Below are positions 11,412-23,743 of a DNA stretch of 64,000 nucleotides, piece by piece. Both the position numbers and the translations under genes were made by a program. Location of the stretch: contig LNAC01000347.1 of assembly GCA_002007465.1 (NCBI GenBank), forward strand, positions 1,503,440 through 1,567,439, written 5' to 3'. This DNA is from Ailurus styani (Eukaryota; Chordata; Mammalia; Carnivora; Ailuridae). Numbering within the stretch: the first letter of the stretch is position 1; each line of letters opens with the position of its first letter. Under the pieces are notes generated by a model. That model was not told the origin of the DNA. It made no database searches and was given only the letters and a program-made list of their open reading frames with translations.

Positions 11412-11930
11412 GCAAGCTTTTTTTTTTTTTTTAGATTTTGTATGCTTTATTCCAAAAATAATAATGAAGTTAGGAAGTGACAATGAAATTCTTCAGTCTA
11501 TTAAAGGATTTGAGATGACTTCCTAGAAAGATGCAGTCTCTAAAAGAACTTGCCCATTTTGCCCCATCATCATGACCACAGTAGTTCTATTTGCCACTGC
11601 TCTACTCCCAGTTTTCCAGATAACAAAATTCTCATGGACATTAGAAAATTCTCTTGGCTCTGTGGTAGGAGTCCCTGTCCCCTGTTTTGATGTCTTACAT
11701 GTCATTTTTTAAATAGGAGACATATGTCAGAACAAGTAGTTTCACACATTCTGGAGCTGAGAGCATTTCTATTCTAATTAGTGAAACATAAGAGTGAAAT
11801 TGAAATTTTGCATTGGTGGAAAAGGTAAGTCTGAGAATGAAATGGGAGAATTGGAAGAATGCCCCATCGGTACTGGACAGAATTGGAAAGAACAATCGTA
11901 TGTTATTATTGGAATTGGATTCTTGTAGCT
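11412..11930. other. Unique sequence, nothing recognised
   Basis: A T-run at 11418-11432 is followed by AT-rich DNA without a supported feature. Confidence 0.4.
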
Positions 11931-11934
11931 CTTC

Positions 11935-12045
11935 AGAAATACAAATATTGGACTTATTATTAGTTCATTTAATCACTTAATTCAATAAGTATTTATTGAA
12001 CCTACTAAGTGGCAGGTATTGTTGTAAACATATCTCTTCTATAAT
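11935..12045 (-). mobile_element. L2 3' tail relic
   Basis: The stretch 'caataagtatttattgaacc' then 'ggcaggtattgttgtaaac' is the reverse orientation of the usual L2 3' terminus. Confidence 0.5.
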
Positions 12046-12049
12046 ATTT

Positions 12050-12425
12050 TTATTATATCAGCATCTATATCCTAGTAATATGTTATTATATTTTAACAGG
12101 AGTCAATTTTACAGCTCGATCAAGGTCATTCACTATCTTCCCTGCAGTTAGGTCAGAGAAGTCAACCATCATCTTAGCTGCTTCCCTGTGCTCAGTGGTT
12201 TCATGGCTGGCTCTGTGCTGTCTGGTGTGCTGTTGGTTAAAGAAAAGCAAAAGCAGAAGTATGTAGATTTTTGTTTTGGGAATAAAAATATCGGTGGGGA
12301 AATGTTATCATGTGTAATATACTAACATTTCTTTTTCTTCCCCCAAAGAGAAATTTTTATGAAGCTATAACATATTAAACTACATGTAACCAAATTATTC
12401 AGTTCATACGGTAGAGATGAAGATT
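12050..12425. other. Unique sequence, nothing recognised
   Basis: No repeat or gene supported. Confidence 0.4.
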
Positions 12426-12439
12426 GCCTAACCTTAACT

Positions 12440-12640
12440 AATAATAGTGATAATAATGAGAGTATTTATTGACTATTCACTATGGGCCATGTTCTAAGTA
12501 CTTTATATACATGGATCGATTTAATCTTCGTAACAACCCTATGATGTAGGGTAGAGCATGAGACACAGAAAAACTAAGTAACTTGCCCAAGGTCACACAA
12601 TCAGGAAAAAGTCAAGCAGTTTGGCTCCAGATACTACTCT
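12440..12640 (-). mobile_element. MIR SINE
   Basis: Minus-strand MIR: 'tatttattgactattcacta', 'tttaatcttcgtaacaaccc', then the conserved core 'taacttgcccaaggtcacac' and 'tggctccagatac'. Confidence 0.8.
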
Positions 12641-12649
12641 CTGAAACAT

Positions 12650-13258
12650 TATGTTCCACTGCCCAGGTAATCCTCCAAAAAGTAAGTTTAAGGAAAAGGG
12701 GAAAGGGAATAAAGAAGGAAGAGAATGTTGGGTGTTTTTTTTTTTTTCCCCTCTCTTAGGAGCACGGAAACTGTATTCTAGGACATTTTTCTGGAAGCAG
12801 ATCATTTCTTTTAGGCTGGAGACATGGAGCCTCACTGAGGGAAATAAGTTCTGGAAGAAAGGCTTCTTTCTATCTTTCTACTCTGCTCTTAGAGTGAGGG
12901 AGATAGAGGGGCAGGCCAGGTACTGGCAAGTCCCTGACTCCACAGCATCAGATGAGTGGACAAAACACCTGTGAGATTAGGAGATGCTAGGAAACCAAAG
13001 TGATAAGCAAGTGTGGGTACAAAAGAAGTGAGGCAAAGAGAGAAAGTCAAAATAAAGAAAGGAAAGAGGAAGAAGCATGGCGCCACTACTGGAAGACTCA
13101 CAGTGCTTGGGTTTCTGAGAGATCCTGGGGGAGGGAAGCTCCAGGAGATGCACTCTTTATTTTGAACCAAGCACCAGTGTGATATCCCTCCCTCTCTCCC
13201 TGTCCTGATGGAGTTGGGCAAACTGCAAGGAAACTCAAGGGTACCTGTCTTTCTCAGT
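12650..13258. other. Unique sequence, purine-rich in part
   Basis: Purine-rich stretches give open frames on both strands (107 and 110 codons). I see no domain, splice signal pair or codon pattern to support either. Confidence 0.4.
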
Positions 13259-13271
13259 AAGAATGGGATCT

Positions 13272-13474
13272 GGGCGCCTGGGTGGCTCAGTGGGTTAAAG
13301 CCTCTGCTTTTGGCTCAGGTCATGATCTCAGGGTCCTGGGATCGAGGCCCGCATCGGGCTCTCTGCTCGGCAGGGAGCCTGCTTCGTCCTCTCTCTCTGC
13401 CTGCCTCTCTGCCTACTTGTGATCTCTCTCTCTGTCAAATAAAGAAATAAAATCTTTATAAAAAAAAGAAGAAG
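13272..13474 (+). mobile_element. Carnivore SINE (SINEC), young type
   Basis: A complete plus-strand copy: head 'gggcgcctgggtggctcag', CT-rich body, 'gcctacttgtgatctctct' and an A-rich tail. The perfect 13-bp target duplication aagaatgggatct lies at 13259-13271 and 13475-13487. The pol III A-box-like head and B-box-like 'gggatcgaggcc' are both recognisable. Confidence 0.97.
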
Positions 13475-13552
13475 AAGAATGGGATCTCATCCTGGGTTGT
13501 TGCCTGTGATTTGTGGAATGCAGATTTTGGTCTTGGTTTTTAAATCTAAATT

Positions 13553-13554
<2 letters not shown>

Positions 13555-13593
<39 letters not shown>

Positions 13594-13601
13594 GTGTTGC
13601 T
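13555..13601 (+). repeat. (GT)n microsatellite
   Basis: About 20 GT units with two C interruptions. Confidence 0.95.
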
Positions 13602-14094
13602 TTTTGGTTTGAAAGCAAAGACCTTTCATAATTTTTACTTTCATGCAATTCTGTGACATTTCCTGTTTAATTCTCGTCCATTTTACAGCTAAGCCTATCA
13701 ACAATGGAAGAATCCCCCCACTAAGCTCTGCTCATCCTGTTTCCCAACTATAGAGGAAGCTTCTTCCTGCAGTTACTAACATACCATTATCTTGGTATCC
13801 TCTTTTTCACTCTTTCAACTTTTCAATATCTGTGGGCACATTTCCCTGTATTAAATCCACATATTTTCCTGATTGGATACAGACTCCTAACTTTCTCTAA
13901 AATAAAAAGAGATCAGGAAACACTTTATGAAAAGAAAAAAAGATACAGTAACAAGTTCTGTATGAGTAATTTGTATTTTCTTCTTTAAATCTTTCTGTGT
14001 TTTTCAGACTTCTAGGATTAGCATTCATTACTTTAGAATAATAAATTTCATTCCCCTTCTTCCTCATGGAGCAGTATTCCCCAATTCAGCTGCA
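13602..14094. other. Unique sequence, nothing recognised
   Basis: No supported feature. Confidence 0.4.
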
Positions 14095-14560
14095 CGGTTT
14101 GTGTTAACAGTTTACAAAATTCTGATCTTGGGACCTTGTTCCACTTTCAGTAATTATTGAAAACCCTAAAGATATTTTGTCAATGTGTGTCTATTAATAC
14201 TTCCAAATTAGAAGTTAAAAGAGCAAATGTAAAATTTACTTATTTACTTTAAAATAACAGTAACACATGTATTATATGTTAACATAATTATCATTTTTTT
14301 TATTTAAAAATGATGTTTTCAAATATATATGGTGAAAAGAATGGCATTTTTATAAAACTCTTTAATGCCTGTCTGAAGAAAAGTCAGGTGTATTCTCTTA
14401 GCAGCTTCCGCATTACATTTGCTACAATGTATTGTTTTGGCTGAAGTATGTGAAGAAAATCTATCCTCACACAAGTACACAGTAGAAGGGGAAGAATATT
14501 TTAATAACATTCACAGATAATAGGTGGATAACCTTCTTTGATACTGCACCCAAACTGGCC
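14095..14560 (+). mobile_element. Probable DNA transposon relic (hAT-Charlie-like)
   Basis: The series 'ttattgaaaaccctaaagat', 'aacagtaacacatgtattat', 'gaagaaaagtcaggtgtatt', 'agcttccgcattacatttg' matches, in order, a common mammalian non-autonomous DNA transposon that I recall only approximately. Terminal repeats are not resolved, and no transposase frame remains. Confidence 0.42.
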
Positions 14561-15155
14561 AAGAGATAGTTAGTGACTTACAAGTACATCTCAATGTACT
14601 TTCTGTACTCTGTACGTGAAACACTACTAATCTGTCATGGACTATGAGTGGAGCTTTTACTTATGCATGATTTTGAAACATTATACTTTGGCCATTTGGA
14701 AAATATCGTTTCACTGAGTTATAGAGATTTTCCAAATGCTGACATATTTCATTCTATAATTTTTTTAAATCTACATTTGTTAATATCAACATTAAGCTTT
14801 AAGAGTTTAATATCTGCAAACTTATAGTTGATATAAGTTGTCCAAAATTCCAAATTTCCCATGAAAGCTTGAATTTTATCACTGGAGGAAACTATGGTCA
14901 GTTGTTTCATAGAAGTTGCAGGCTGACTTCATTCACTTAAAAAAAAAAAACTACCAAGTATCCAAGTATGAATAACCAGAATCTATCTTTCATTCTTCCA
15001 GGCTCTTTCAATGTAAAAATGATATTCCATGAAAAAAATCAGGTTTTTAGCTAAACTCAATTGTTAGTGTTTTCCTTGAAAAAAATTATCATATGCCCTG
15101 GCCTGGCATCATTTGACATTACATTACGAATTTTTTTGTTTATCCTCTGCCATTC
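14561..15155. other. Unique AT-rich sequence
   Basis: Nothing recognised beyond an A-run at 14939-14950. Confidence 0.4.
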
Positions 15156-15159
15156 AAAC

Positions 15160-15285
15160 TAGAACAAAACTCTGAGAGCAGCGACTGGGTCTTACACACT
15201 GTCTTTCCATTGCTTAGAACAGTTCCTGACATAAGCAATGTAAATACATTTTGGATTAAGATATTTAATAAATGAATAGAATATA
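15160..15285 (+). mobile_element. L2 3' tail relic
   Basis: 'gagagcagcgactgggtctta', 'ccattgcttagaacagttcc' and a final 'atttaataaatgaataga' have the order of an L2 3' end. Confidence 0.5.
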
Positions 15286-15514
15286 AGACATCTCATTAGT
15301 CAAAAGTAGAAGTCTTCAATCAAGAGGTCGTATCAATCCATGATCTCTATGGATTGTACCAATGTCAATTTCCGTTTTGATATCGTATTGTATAGGTTGT
15401 TAATGGTGGGGGAGGCTGGATAAGGATGCATAAATCCTTCCAGGATATTTCTTTGCAACTTCCTGTGAATCTATCATTATTTCAAAATAAAAGGTTAGAG
15501 AGTATTGTAGCATT

Positions 15515-15772
15515 CTGTACCAGCTCTGTCCAGTAAAAATATAACATGAACCACAAATGTGAGGCACATGATGCAATTTTCTAGTATCCTCTTAACCTAA
15601 TATATCAACATTTATTTCAACATGTAATAAATATAAAAATATTAGATATTTTACAGGTTTTCAAAGTCAGATATATATTTTACACTTAGAGCACATCTTA
15701 ATTTAAACTAGTCACATTTCAAGTGTTCTGCAGCCATATATGGTGGCTATTGTATAGCACAGTTTTATACCT
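15515..15772 (+). mobile_element. MER5-like hAT-Charlie relic
   Basis: The inner left end 'ctctgtccagtaaaaatata', the middle 'tttcaacatgtaataaatat' and the right end 'cacatttcaagtgttctgca ... tggctattgtatagcacag' resemble a MER5-type element with imperfect inverted ends (ctgtcc / tagcacag). The name is from memory. Confidence 0.5.
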
Positions 15773-15789
15773 TAAAGTTGCTGGTCAGT

Positions 15790-16970
15790 ATATGGGATTG
15801 TATTTCATTATTCCTTAAGGTCTGAATACATTATATGTATTCTACTGTATGTGTATCACAATCATTTTGTGGGGTCATACAAGAGAAACACCTTAGCACT
15901 TAGGACCTGTTTACAAATAAAATGTTTTATTCTAAAAAACAAGAAACAGTTACATCTTTCTCTCATTAACCTAGAAATAAAAAGTGAAGATATTTCCGAA
16001 TTCCAGACTAATGATCAAAGGAATCATATCCACATCTCGTCCAAACGCAGAAGGTCACAAGAGACTAAAAAGGAAGACACCATGATGGGAGAAGGTAAGC
16101 ATGGACAGTGGGGATGATTCCCGCAAGAGACACCCATCGTGGATGAACTGTGGCCTCCCACTCCCCACGGCTGTCAGTTTCTGGATCAGCTTAGTTGTTA
16201 GCCCCTTCCTTCGCCTCTGTTACTTCCTTTCAAGGAAATTACACCCCAGCATAGGAGTACACAAGTCCAGCTGATTGACTCAGCTATTAACCAATTATGC
16301 AAGCTGATGTTTATGTTTTTTTCTTAGTAGATGATAATTGGTTTAACATTTGAATTTATTACATAGAGAAAGGGAAAACCAAAGTATAGGCATATAATCT
16401 TTCCCTTAGCTATTGCAAAGCTGCCAGTCTGGCAACATTATTGAATTTGGGAAATAAGACAGTGGAGTTGCCAAATACCAACTATGCAAATTCAATTGAA
16501 TATGGAGCCCTTAAGAAATGAGTCAGCTTTGTTAAGCTCTGCTTTGTTGTTTAGTCATAATTTTTGGCAAAATGTATTATTTGCTTACATTGTACATTAA
16601 AGCTAGATGGTTTTGCTTGTTATAATTTTTCATTGCCTTTGGAATTGGTGCCAAGCAAAGAAAAGGTAGGCATTTACTGCAGACCAATGCTTTGCCCTTG
16701 TCCTTCTAAGACACAGAAAAATAGGAAGACAATGGGCAGAACACATGATGAATTTGGCAAAGGTGGAGATGGTGTTTGAAAAATATTCATATAATTTCCA
16801 TGGATCTGAAATACTTTGAAGCATACACTCTAAAGAGAATAATATTGCTATTTATTCTAAGCAATAGTCAATATTCATATTTACTGCTTGAGAAAGGAAT
16901 ATAAACCTCTAGCACCATGTTTAAGTAAAAAGTAGCAATTAAATGTTGTTCTTCTAATTACTTCAATGAA
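15790..16970. other. Unique sequence, nothing recognised
   Basis: No repeat family identified. The block at 16280-16560 has paired 'ccaattatgc' and 'ataattgg' motifs and could be regulatory, but the sequence alone does not show it. Confidence 0.4.
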
Positions 16971-16974
16971 CTCT

Positions 16975-16975
16975 G

Positions 16976-17006
<31 letters not shown>

Positions 17007-17042
17007 CGTATATGTGTGTGTACCTGTGTGTGTGCATGTGTA
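16975..17042 (+). repeat. (GT)n microsatellite, interrupted
   Basis: A GT run of about 13 units is followed by a degenerate TG-rich stretch. Confidence 0.93.
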
Positions 17043-18175
17043 AATATGAGTTTGTTTGCCTGTTTGAATTTTTCCGCTGGAGGAAATGAAGTCATTTTTT
17101 AAGAAATGTCCCAACAATTTATCCAGCCATACTCCAGCCTGGCCCTATACCAGTCGGTGGTGGTCGGTTTGGAGTGGGTGGGTATGAGAAGACTGAAGAC
17201 AGAGAGAAATGGACAGGAGTTTCTTCTGGATTCCATCTAAGACCACATTAATTTTGGTTTTTAGAGACCTCTTGTCCATGTTAATGCATGCAAATTCAGA
17301 ACAAGTGTTTGAAAATGCTCATCTGAACTCAGCGCTTCAAAGAACAGCATGTTCAGCTGCATTCTTAAGCAAACAGCAAGAGTGAGGCTGATCTCCCCCT
17401 AACCTAATAAGGCTGTCTACATGAATCTCAGTTGCCCTACTTAAATTAACTACATTAAGCAGTCCACAATGCCTCGGTGTTTTATTAAGGAACATTTTTT
17501 ATCTGGTGCCTTATTAATAAATTATCAGCAATGAGATGAGGGACAGGGTTCCTGTGGAAAAGTTTAGATTGAAGAGATGGGAGTATCAAAGGCCATGTTA
17601 TTGGGACATCCAGGTTAAAAATAGAAAGATGTGTTATCCAAATCCTCCCCTAGGGATCATAGAAGATTTGTTTCCTTATTTTCTAAGCTTTGTCCAAATC
17701 TGAAGAGCATCCAAGGCAAGTAATGATGCATCTCTTACTTTTCTTCAGAAATTATTACCAGCTACAAAACCACTAGTTACAGCTAGCTTCAAGTAAGTTT
17801 GGTTTTACTTCATTATTTCCATGGCACTTTAGTTTCCCTTTTGCCTCTTTTTCTAAACTTTTGGGATTGGCTATGTCTCTCCTGAGCACACTGCATTCAG
17901 TAAGTACTACCTGGCACTAAAATTTTTCAGCTGGTGGAATTTAGCGTTTCCACTGTCCTGTAGAAACTCATCATGTTATGGCTTTTACTAAAAATTGCAT
18001 AGATGGATGGGGGAGAGGAGGTACACTGGGGGAAGAAAGGAGTGGTGCGTATATCCCTCATGTTTTATTGTTACCAGCCATCTGAGCTCGCTTTTAAAAT
18101 TCACGTCTGCACTTGTTAGTCTGCCAGTCAGAAGATCTAATGAATTTCCAGTGTTCGCTGGAGAGCCAGAGAATG
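17043..18175. other. Unique sequence; candidate conserved block 17270-17560
   Basis: No repeat family recognised. 17270-17560 holds several AT-core motifs (atgcaaat, ttaaattaact, ttattaataaatta) in otherwise balanced sequence. That is compatible with a conserved non-coding element but not proof of one. Confidence 0.4.
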
Positions 18176-18177
18176 TG

Positions 18178-18440
18178 ACAGTTAACAGCATGAAAGCCAA
18201 GAGTCAGGCAGACTGAGTTTAACACTGACTCTCCCACTGACTTGCTTCCTGACCTCAAGGAAGCCAACTATCCTCTCTGTGCCCATCAGCTCCCTCCCTG
18301 GTAAAGTTCCCGTATTAATACTGCCCACACATATGCTTGTCATGCAGATTAACTGAGTGAATATCACTAAAGTGTCCAGAACCATCCCTGGCATACTGTA
18401 TGTGATACATATGTGTTATCTGTTGTTGGTTCTTCTTGTT
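18178..18440 (+). mobile_element. MIR SINE
   Basis: Plus-strand MIR: 'agtcaggcagactgagttta', 'ttgcttcctgacctcaagga', 'catgcagattaactgagtga' and 'ccatccctggcatactgta'. Confidence 0.7.
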
Positions 18441-18740
18441 ATTTAAGACTCAGAGCCTTCCAGGGCCTGACTCTGTCCTATCTTTGTAATCTTACATTGC
18501 AATTCATCTTCCTGCCCCCTGTCCCACACTAACTCGCTCATCCTGGGACTTGTCTAAGACCTTCCCACCCATTGGCTTGCATGGTTTCTTCCAGTTGAAT
18601 TGCTTGTCTCCACCTGTTAAAACCTCCTGAAGCTTTTAAGCATCAACTCACTGTGTTGTTGTTGTTTTTTATAGTCTTTCCCAATCCCTCCTACTTCACT
18701 GAAAATTAGTATTTTCCTCTTTGTGTGCCAAGAATAGTAA
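18441..18740 (+). mobile_element. Possible L2 relic
   Basis: 'gccttccagggcctgactc' and 'aaacctcctgaagcttttaa' followed by 'catcaactcact' suggest L2 3' sequence. It is heavily diverged. Confidence 0.4.
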
Positions 18741-18823
18741 ACGTGTGCCTCCATGGTAGTACTTGTGTTTTTTAGAATTTATCATTCATGGGTGGTTCTC
18801 TGTTCCCACAGGCCAGCAATTCT

Positions 18824-19019
18824 CTTTTTAAGATTTTATTTATTTATTTGTCAGACAGAGAGAGCAAATCAGGGGAGAGTGGCAGGCAGAGGGAGAAGCA
18901 GGAAAGGAGCAAGGAAAGCTCTGTGCAAGGAGCCCGACACAGGACTCCATCCCAGGACCCTGGGATCATGACCTCAGCTGAAGGCAGATGCTTAACCAAC
19001 TGACCCACCCAAGCATCCC
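18824..19019 (-). mobile_element. Carnivore SINE (SINEC)
   Basis: A minus-strand copy with a 15-bp target duplication (caggccagc + aattct / ggttct) at 18809-18823 and 19020-19034. The head is diverged (cacccaagcatcccc), which marks it as an older subfamily member. Confidence 0.93.
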
Positions 19020-19212
19020 CAGGCCAGCGGTTCTTAACCAGGGTAATTTTGGCTTCTAAGTGGGATGAAAATCTTTTCCTGGTTTTCCCAGGATTTTCCC
19101 AATTTTAAAAATAAAGCCTATGTCTTGTAAACTCCCTCAGTCCAGACAAATTGGGACAGTTGGTCGGTCATTCTACCACTAGGGGACAAGGGGACATTTG
19201 CAATGCCTAGAG

Positions 19213-19227
19213 ACTTTTTTTTCTTTT

Positions 19228-19267
<40 letters not shown>

Positions 19268-19430
19268 CATGGATGAGAGTGGGGGGAGGAGGGGCAGAGA
19301 GAGAATCTTTAGCAGGGTCCACGTCCAGTGCAAAGCCAGACACAGGGCTCAATCCCAGGACCCTAAGATCAAGATCTGAGCTGAAATCAAGAATTGGATG
19401 CCCAACTGACTGAGCCACCCAGGCACCCCT
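19213..19430 (-). mobile_element. Carnivore SINE (SINEC) with expanded (GA)n
   Basis: A minus-strand copy ending 'gagccacccaggcacccc'. Its CT-rich body has expanded to about 17 GA units at 19230-19263. An imperfect target duplication (agagactttt / ggagacattttt) flanks it. Confidence 0.9.
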
Positions 19431-19684
19431 GTCTGGAGACATTTTTGTTGTCACAGTTGTCACAGGGAATTGGAGATTCTACTGGCATCTGGTGAGAAGA
19501 GATCAGGGTGCTGTAAACATATTACAATGCACAGGACCACTCTACAATAAAGATTATTTGGCTTAAGATGTCAATAATGTTAAGGTTGAGAAACCTTGGC
19601 AGAAACTATTATTTGTCTTTGTAACATGTAGATGGTAAATGCTGAAATGACTTAATAAATGCAGTTAGATTATGTCTCCCAATA

Positions 19685-19880
19685 AATATTGAACAAGTAT
19701 TTATTTACATCCTGGTATTTATTTAGTACCTTATGAGATCCTTTCTGTATAGTTGGAAAGAGGTGATATCTGGTCCCCTGTCCCTTATGAGTTTGCAGTA
19801 TGGTTGAGACACAGAATAAGATTTGGGGGAAAATGAAAGAACAATTCTAGGCAACAAACAATTAAGTATAAAGTAATCAC
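19685..19880 (-). mobile_element. L2 3' end relic
   Basis: 'gaacaagtatttatttacat', 'ggtcccctgtcccttatgag' and 'gttgagacacagaataag' are the reversed L2 terminus. Confidence 0.5.
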
Positions 19881-19884
19881 AACA

Positions 19885-20445
19885 AACAATATGTATTCAA
19901 TGCATTTATGGATGGGAGAGAATGCTCCAAGAGAGAAAGAATATCATTATCTTAAATTACGTGTTTAGTCTCTCTAGCTCCTAAATCATATCACACTGTT
20001 TCAAATCCCATTTTCTAAGGGCTTGGTTGTCCAGTTTTCACACACTAAGGGCTTATAGAAATGCCAGGGAGGGAGTCTGGCTTTGCCCTGTCAAAGCTCA
20101 ATTTTGTATCATTCCTTCTCAACCATTCCCTTGGTCCCCTAATTTGGTTGACAGGGGACAGATCTCCCAGGAAAGATACCTCAGAGTTATCTTTACCTCC
20201 TAGTGTCCTGCCTACCACCCTGTGCTCTTGTTCACCAGGTTTGACCAAATCTTCCTCTGCAGGGTCTGGTTTCTATCTTCACCCACTCCCTTTCACAGAC
20301 ATATCTTCCGTTCAGTCTCAGTTAATACCTGCCCTATAGATGTCTGCTCCCCTACTCCTTCTTTTCCCTCCAGGACAATATTCCCCATACACAATTAGTT
20401 CCCCCAGCTTCAAAATAAAAAAAAAAGAGTCTTCCTGCTAAATAA
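19885..20445. other. Unique sequence, nothing recognised
   Basis: The 92-codon plus frame at 20061-20339 and the 67-codon minus frame at 20045-20248 overlap and have no support as genes. Confidence 0.4.
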
Positions 20446-20449
20446 GATG

Positions 20450-21330
20450 GATAATTCCAATGCTCTTTGCAATCAAGATCCAATATCGTGTTTAACGATG
20501 GCATATTAGAAGAAGTACTACTCACATGAACACAAAAAAACTCGTTACCACAACTTTATAACATATATTTTAGAATGCTAAGAAACACAGATATAAAAAA
20601 AAATTAAGGCAATGTTGGGACAATACGTGGTGGTTTGCAGATGATATAATTGTTTAATAGTAACAAAAGATTTCAACCATTACCTGCTATAATTTATAAG
20701 TAACTTGAGTAGCTTACTGAAATATTTTGTCAGTTTATGCAAAAATAATATTGTATAAGCCAATGGTATACAGTTATGAAACATACTGAAATTTATAATA
20801 GCAACTAAAAATATGCTGTCTTGGAAAATGATCTTAACAAGAGATGTACTGGATTTATATAAAAAATAAACAATATTCTATTGAATTATTTAAAGGGGAG
20901 ACTTGATTACATAAGAAATTGCAACATGTTTCTAAATAGATTGGTTAATACTGCAAAGACATCAGTAGTTCCCAAATTAATTTTGGTTTAATGCAGCTAC
21001 AATCATTTTATACTGAATAAAACAGCATAAGATGATTCTAAAGCTCTTCAGAAAATACAGATCAATGACACAAAGCCAAATTTTTTATAAGAAATTGATT
21101 TTATGGCAGTAGGGGTGGGGAGCTCAAAGGGATAATATTTAAGTTACTATTTTTAAGGCAGTGTGATACTGACACAAAAATATGTGGAGATATTAGTGCA
21201 AATAACTTCAATTAGATATAAATAGTAGATATATAAATGTAACATGATAAAGGAAATAAAAAAATAAAGGAAAACAAGTGTTAGTCTATAAATAGGGTTA
21301 GTAAATTTGACTATTTAGAACATTTCTCAA
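20450..21330 (+). mobile_element. Ancient L1 ORF2 relic
   Basis: Diverged ORF2 sequence includes 'gtggtttgcagatgatata', which corresponds to the reverse-transcriptase F/Y-A-D-D region. Further on, 'taatgcagctacaatcatt' and 'cagtgtgatactgacacaaa' keep the L1 order. It is full of stops. Confidence 0.62.
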
Positions 21331-21364
21331 TCTAGATTCACATCTGAAAAAATATAGCAAAATG

Positions 21365-21566
21365 GGGCGCCTGGGTGGCTCAGTCAGTAAAGTGTCTGAC
21401 TCTTATTTTCAGCTCAGGTCATGATCTCAGGGTTGTGAGATTGAGCCCCAGGTCAGGCTCCACACTCAGTGGGGACTCTGCTTGAGATTCTCTCTCTCCC
21501 TGTCCCTCCACCCCTCCCCACCCCCATTTGCACATGTTCTCTCTCTCAAAACAAAACAAAACAAAA
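21365..21566 (+). mobile_element. Carnivore SINE (SINEC), older subfamily
   Basis: A complete plus-strand copy with head 'ggggcgcctgggtggctcag' and the older diagnostic block 'gactcttattttcagctcag ... gggttgtgagattgagcccc'. It ends in an (aaaac)n tail. Confidence 0.95.
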
Positions 21567-21774
21567 CACCAATTTTTCCTTCAACTTCCATACCTTCTGA
21601 TTTGCAATGCATTTCTTATTAAAATACATGATTGTCTTTCACTTAAAGGAACAAATAATCTAGATCAATTAATCTTAATTATTGCATATGCCTTCTTCAA
21701 TATGTGGGCAGCACTGTTGCTCTTATTAACAAATGAGAAACCTAAGGTGGAGTACATTCTTTCTGTTGGTTGAT

Positions 21775-23740
21775 CAACTGTTCTTCTGTCTGTTTCAGAC
21801 CCTATTTCGGCTCCAGGATTCAGGTGATTATATTTGGCCTTCTATGCTGAAACCAGGTCATCCAACACAGAATGCAGGACATGGAGACTAGGCTGGGGAA
21901 ATATCAGCAGTGAGGTTGGGGGAGGGGGAGGAGAGACTCATTGCTAAAGTTCCCCTTGCAAAAGGAGCCAGTGAGCAGTACCCAGACAAATTTAACCATC
22001 ACAGGCACACCATAGACTTGTTGCCCAAGAAAGTTTTGGAAAACAAAGGAGGTTAAGGATAGCTGGAAGAGATACAGCTGTCTATGGTGAACTGGATCCA
22101 AAACCACTAGCTGAAAGGATCCAAAACCATCGAGTTTTCCTTTTCATAGAAAAGGGATCTATGTTCCCATATTTTATCCCATTCTTCCTAAAACTTGATC
22201 AAACCCACCAATGAGACTCTAAGTGTCATGGTAGGGACATTTGAAATCTTATCTTTCCATTTTAATGGGGACTTACCAACAAGGTGGAGGTAGAAGAGAG
22301 ACTTGCCAATTCAAATGTTTTGATATTCACTATTCTTCCTTCCCGAAAACCCAAACATTCAGCTGAATGCCTTAGGACACGTATCTGCTATAAATTCATT
22401 TTTTATCTAATTTGTCTGAGATCTAAGCTTCCTGTGGAGGTCCGAGATCAAAGGATCTGATTCCTTCTGATGTCAGTGCTGACATATAATGTGTGCTGAC
22501 TTAGTTCTGTCTATAACCTCACAGTGGGAGGCGGCCAGCCTCTCTGGGCACCTTTACACAGTGCACTTTCATTTCAACTAGGGAGTCTGTCAGGTATGTT
22601 GCTGATTGGAGCTTCCATGTAAATAATTCATGGGAGATTTTTAAATGTTTTGTGGCACGCAAAGGAAAGATATGCTTGTGTTAGTCTTTTATGATTAGAT
22701 GCAGACTTGAAGAACAAGAGGGGACAGATCTCCAATGACGGTCTCTCAAAAACAAGATAACAATATCTTCAATGGGTTGAAAACAGGTGACTTGTTATGT
22801 TTGATTCCTCTTCTATGAAGTAGTGTTGGTTTTACCAAGGGATAAAAATTCAAAGTCTTTCCCCCTTTTGTAAGTTTGCTTCTATCTGACAATGTATTAT
22901 TCTTGTTTTTTGGTTATTTGCTGATCTCAATAAACTATGTCTTTTCCTCCTGGTGGGAGCAGTAATTATGGAGATGACACCAAGCTCAGTAGTTGGCATA
23001 GGACTGGGCATAATAGGGAGACACAGTTGATGGCAAAAAAGTTCCTTCCTGGAAGGAACTCAGCATCCCAAGAGGAAGATGAGACTGTCATACAAGGAAA
23101 GGTGACCAATGATAGAAGCAGTTGCCCAAGTCAAATGAGAAACTTTAGTCAACAAGTATTGAGACATACATCAATGTAGTTTAAGCTGTCCAGGAATAGT
23201 TCTGGAAAGATCTGAAGATCCCATAGGGAAACAAGGATACCTGAAAGTTTTCATAGCTCTAAGCAAGAGAATCATCTCACAGTTAGGTCACATCCCATAG
23301 CAGATACATGCCAGGGAAAAGGACTGTAGAAAAGGAGAGAGAAGATAGAAATACATAAGTTTAGCAGAATTGATGTATCACAAAAGCAATGTAAACAACA
23401 TGATTACTTGATCTCATTTGCTCCAAATCAAAATTATATCACATATATTTATACTATGTCATTACCCTCCCTTTCCTCACCTCACTTCCCCTTCATTATT
23501 AGATTAAATTGAGGTATAAAATTGGCACCCTTTGCCCCAGTACTGTCTGTTAGAGTATGATACAGACATCATCACTGTCTGCTAATGCACATCAAGACAA
23601 CTCTTGGGAAACTGAGAAAAGAGATAATATACAGGTAAATAAGTTAGCATTATATTACATATTTAAAAAGTTAAGGAATTTGGAAGTGAGATACAAGAAA
23701 AGCAGGCATGGGAAAAGTTGATGACAGTATTGCCTCACAC
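21775..23740. other. Unique sequence, nothing recognised
   Basis: About 2 kb without an identified repeat. The 80-codon frame at 22937-23179 lacks coding support. The 22430-22660 block has relatively even base composition and could be a conserved non-coding element. Confidence 0.4.
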
Positions 23741-23743
23741 ACA

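Noticed and set aside
12593..13221. Opposite-strand frames of 80-110 codons in a purine-rich stretch
   Set aside because: Mutually overlapping, low complexity, no motif.
13272..13474. A tRNA gene at the SINE head
   Set aside because: The head is tRNA-derived, but it lacks a full cloverleaf and is one of many dispersed copies.
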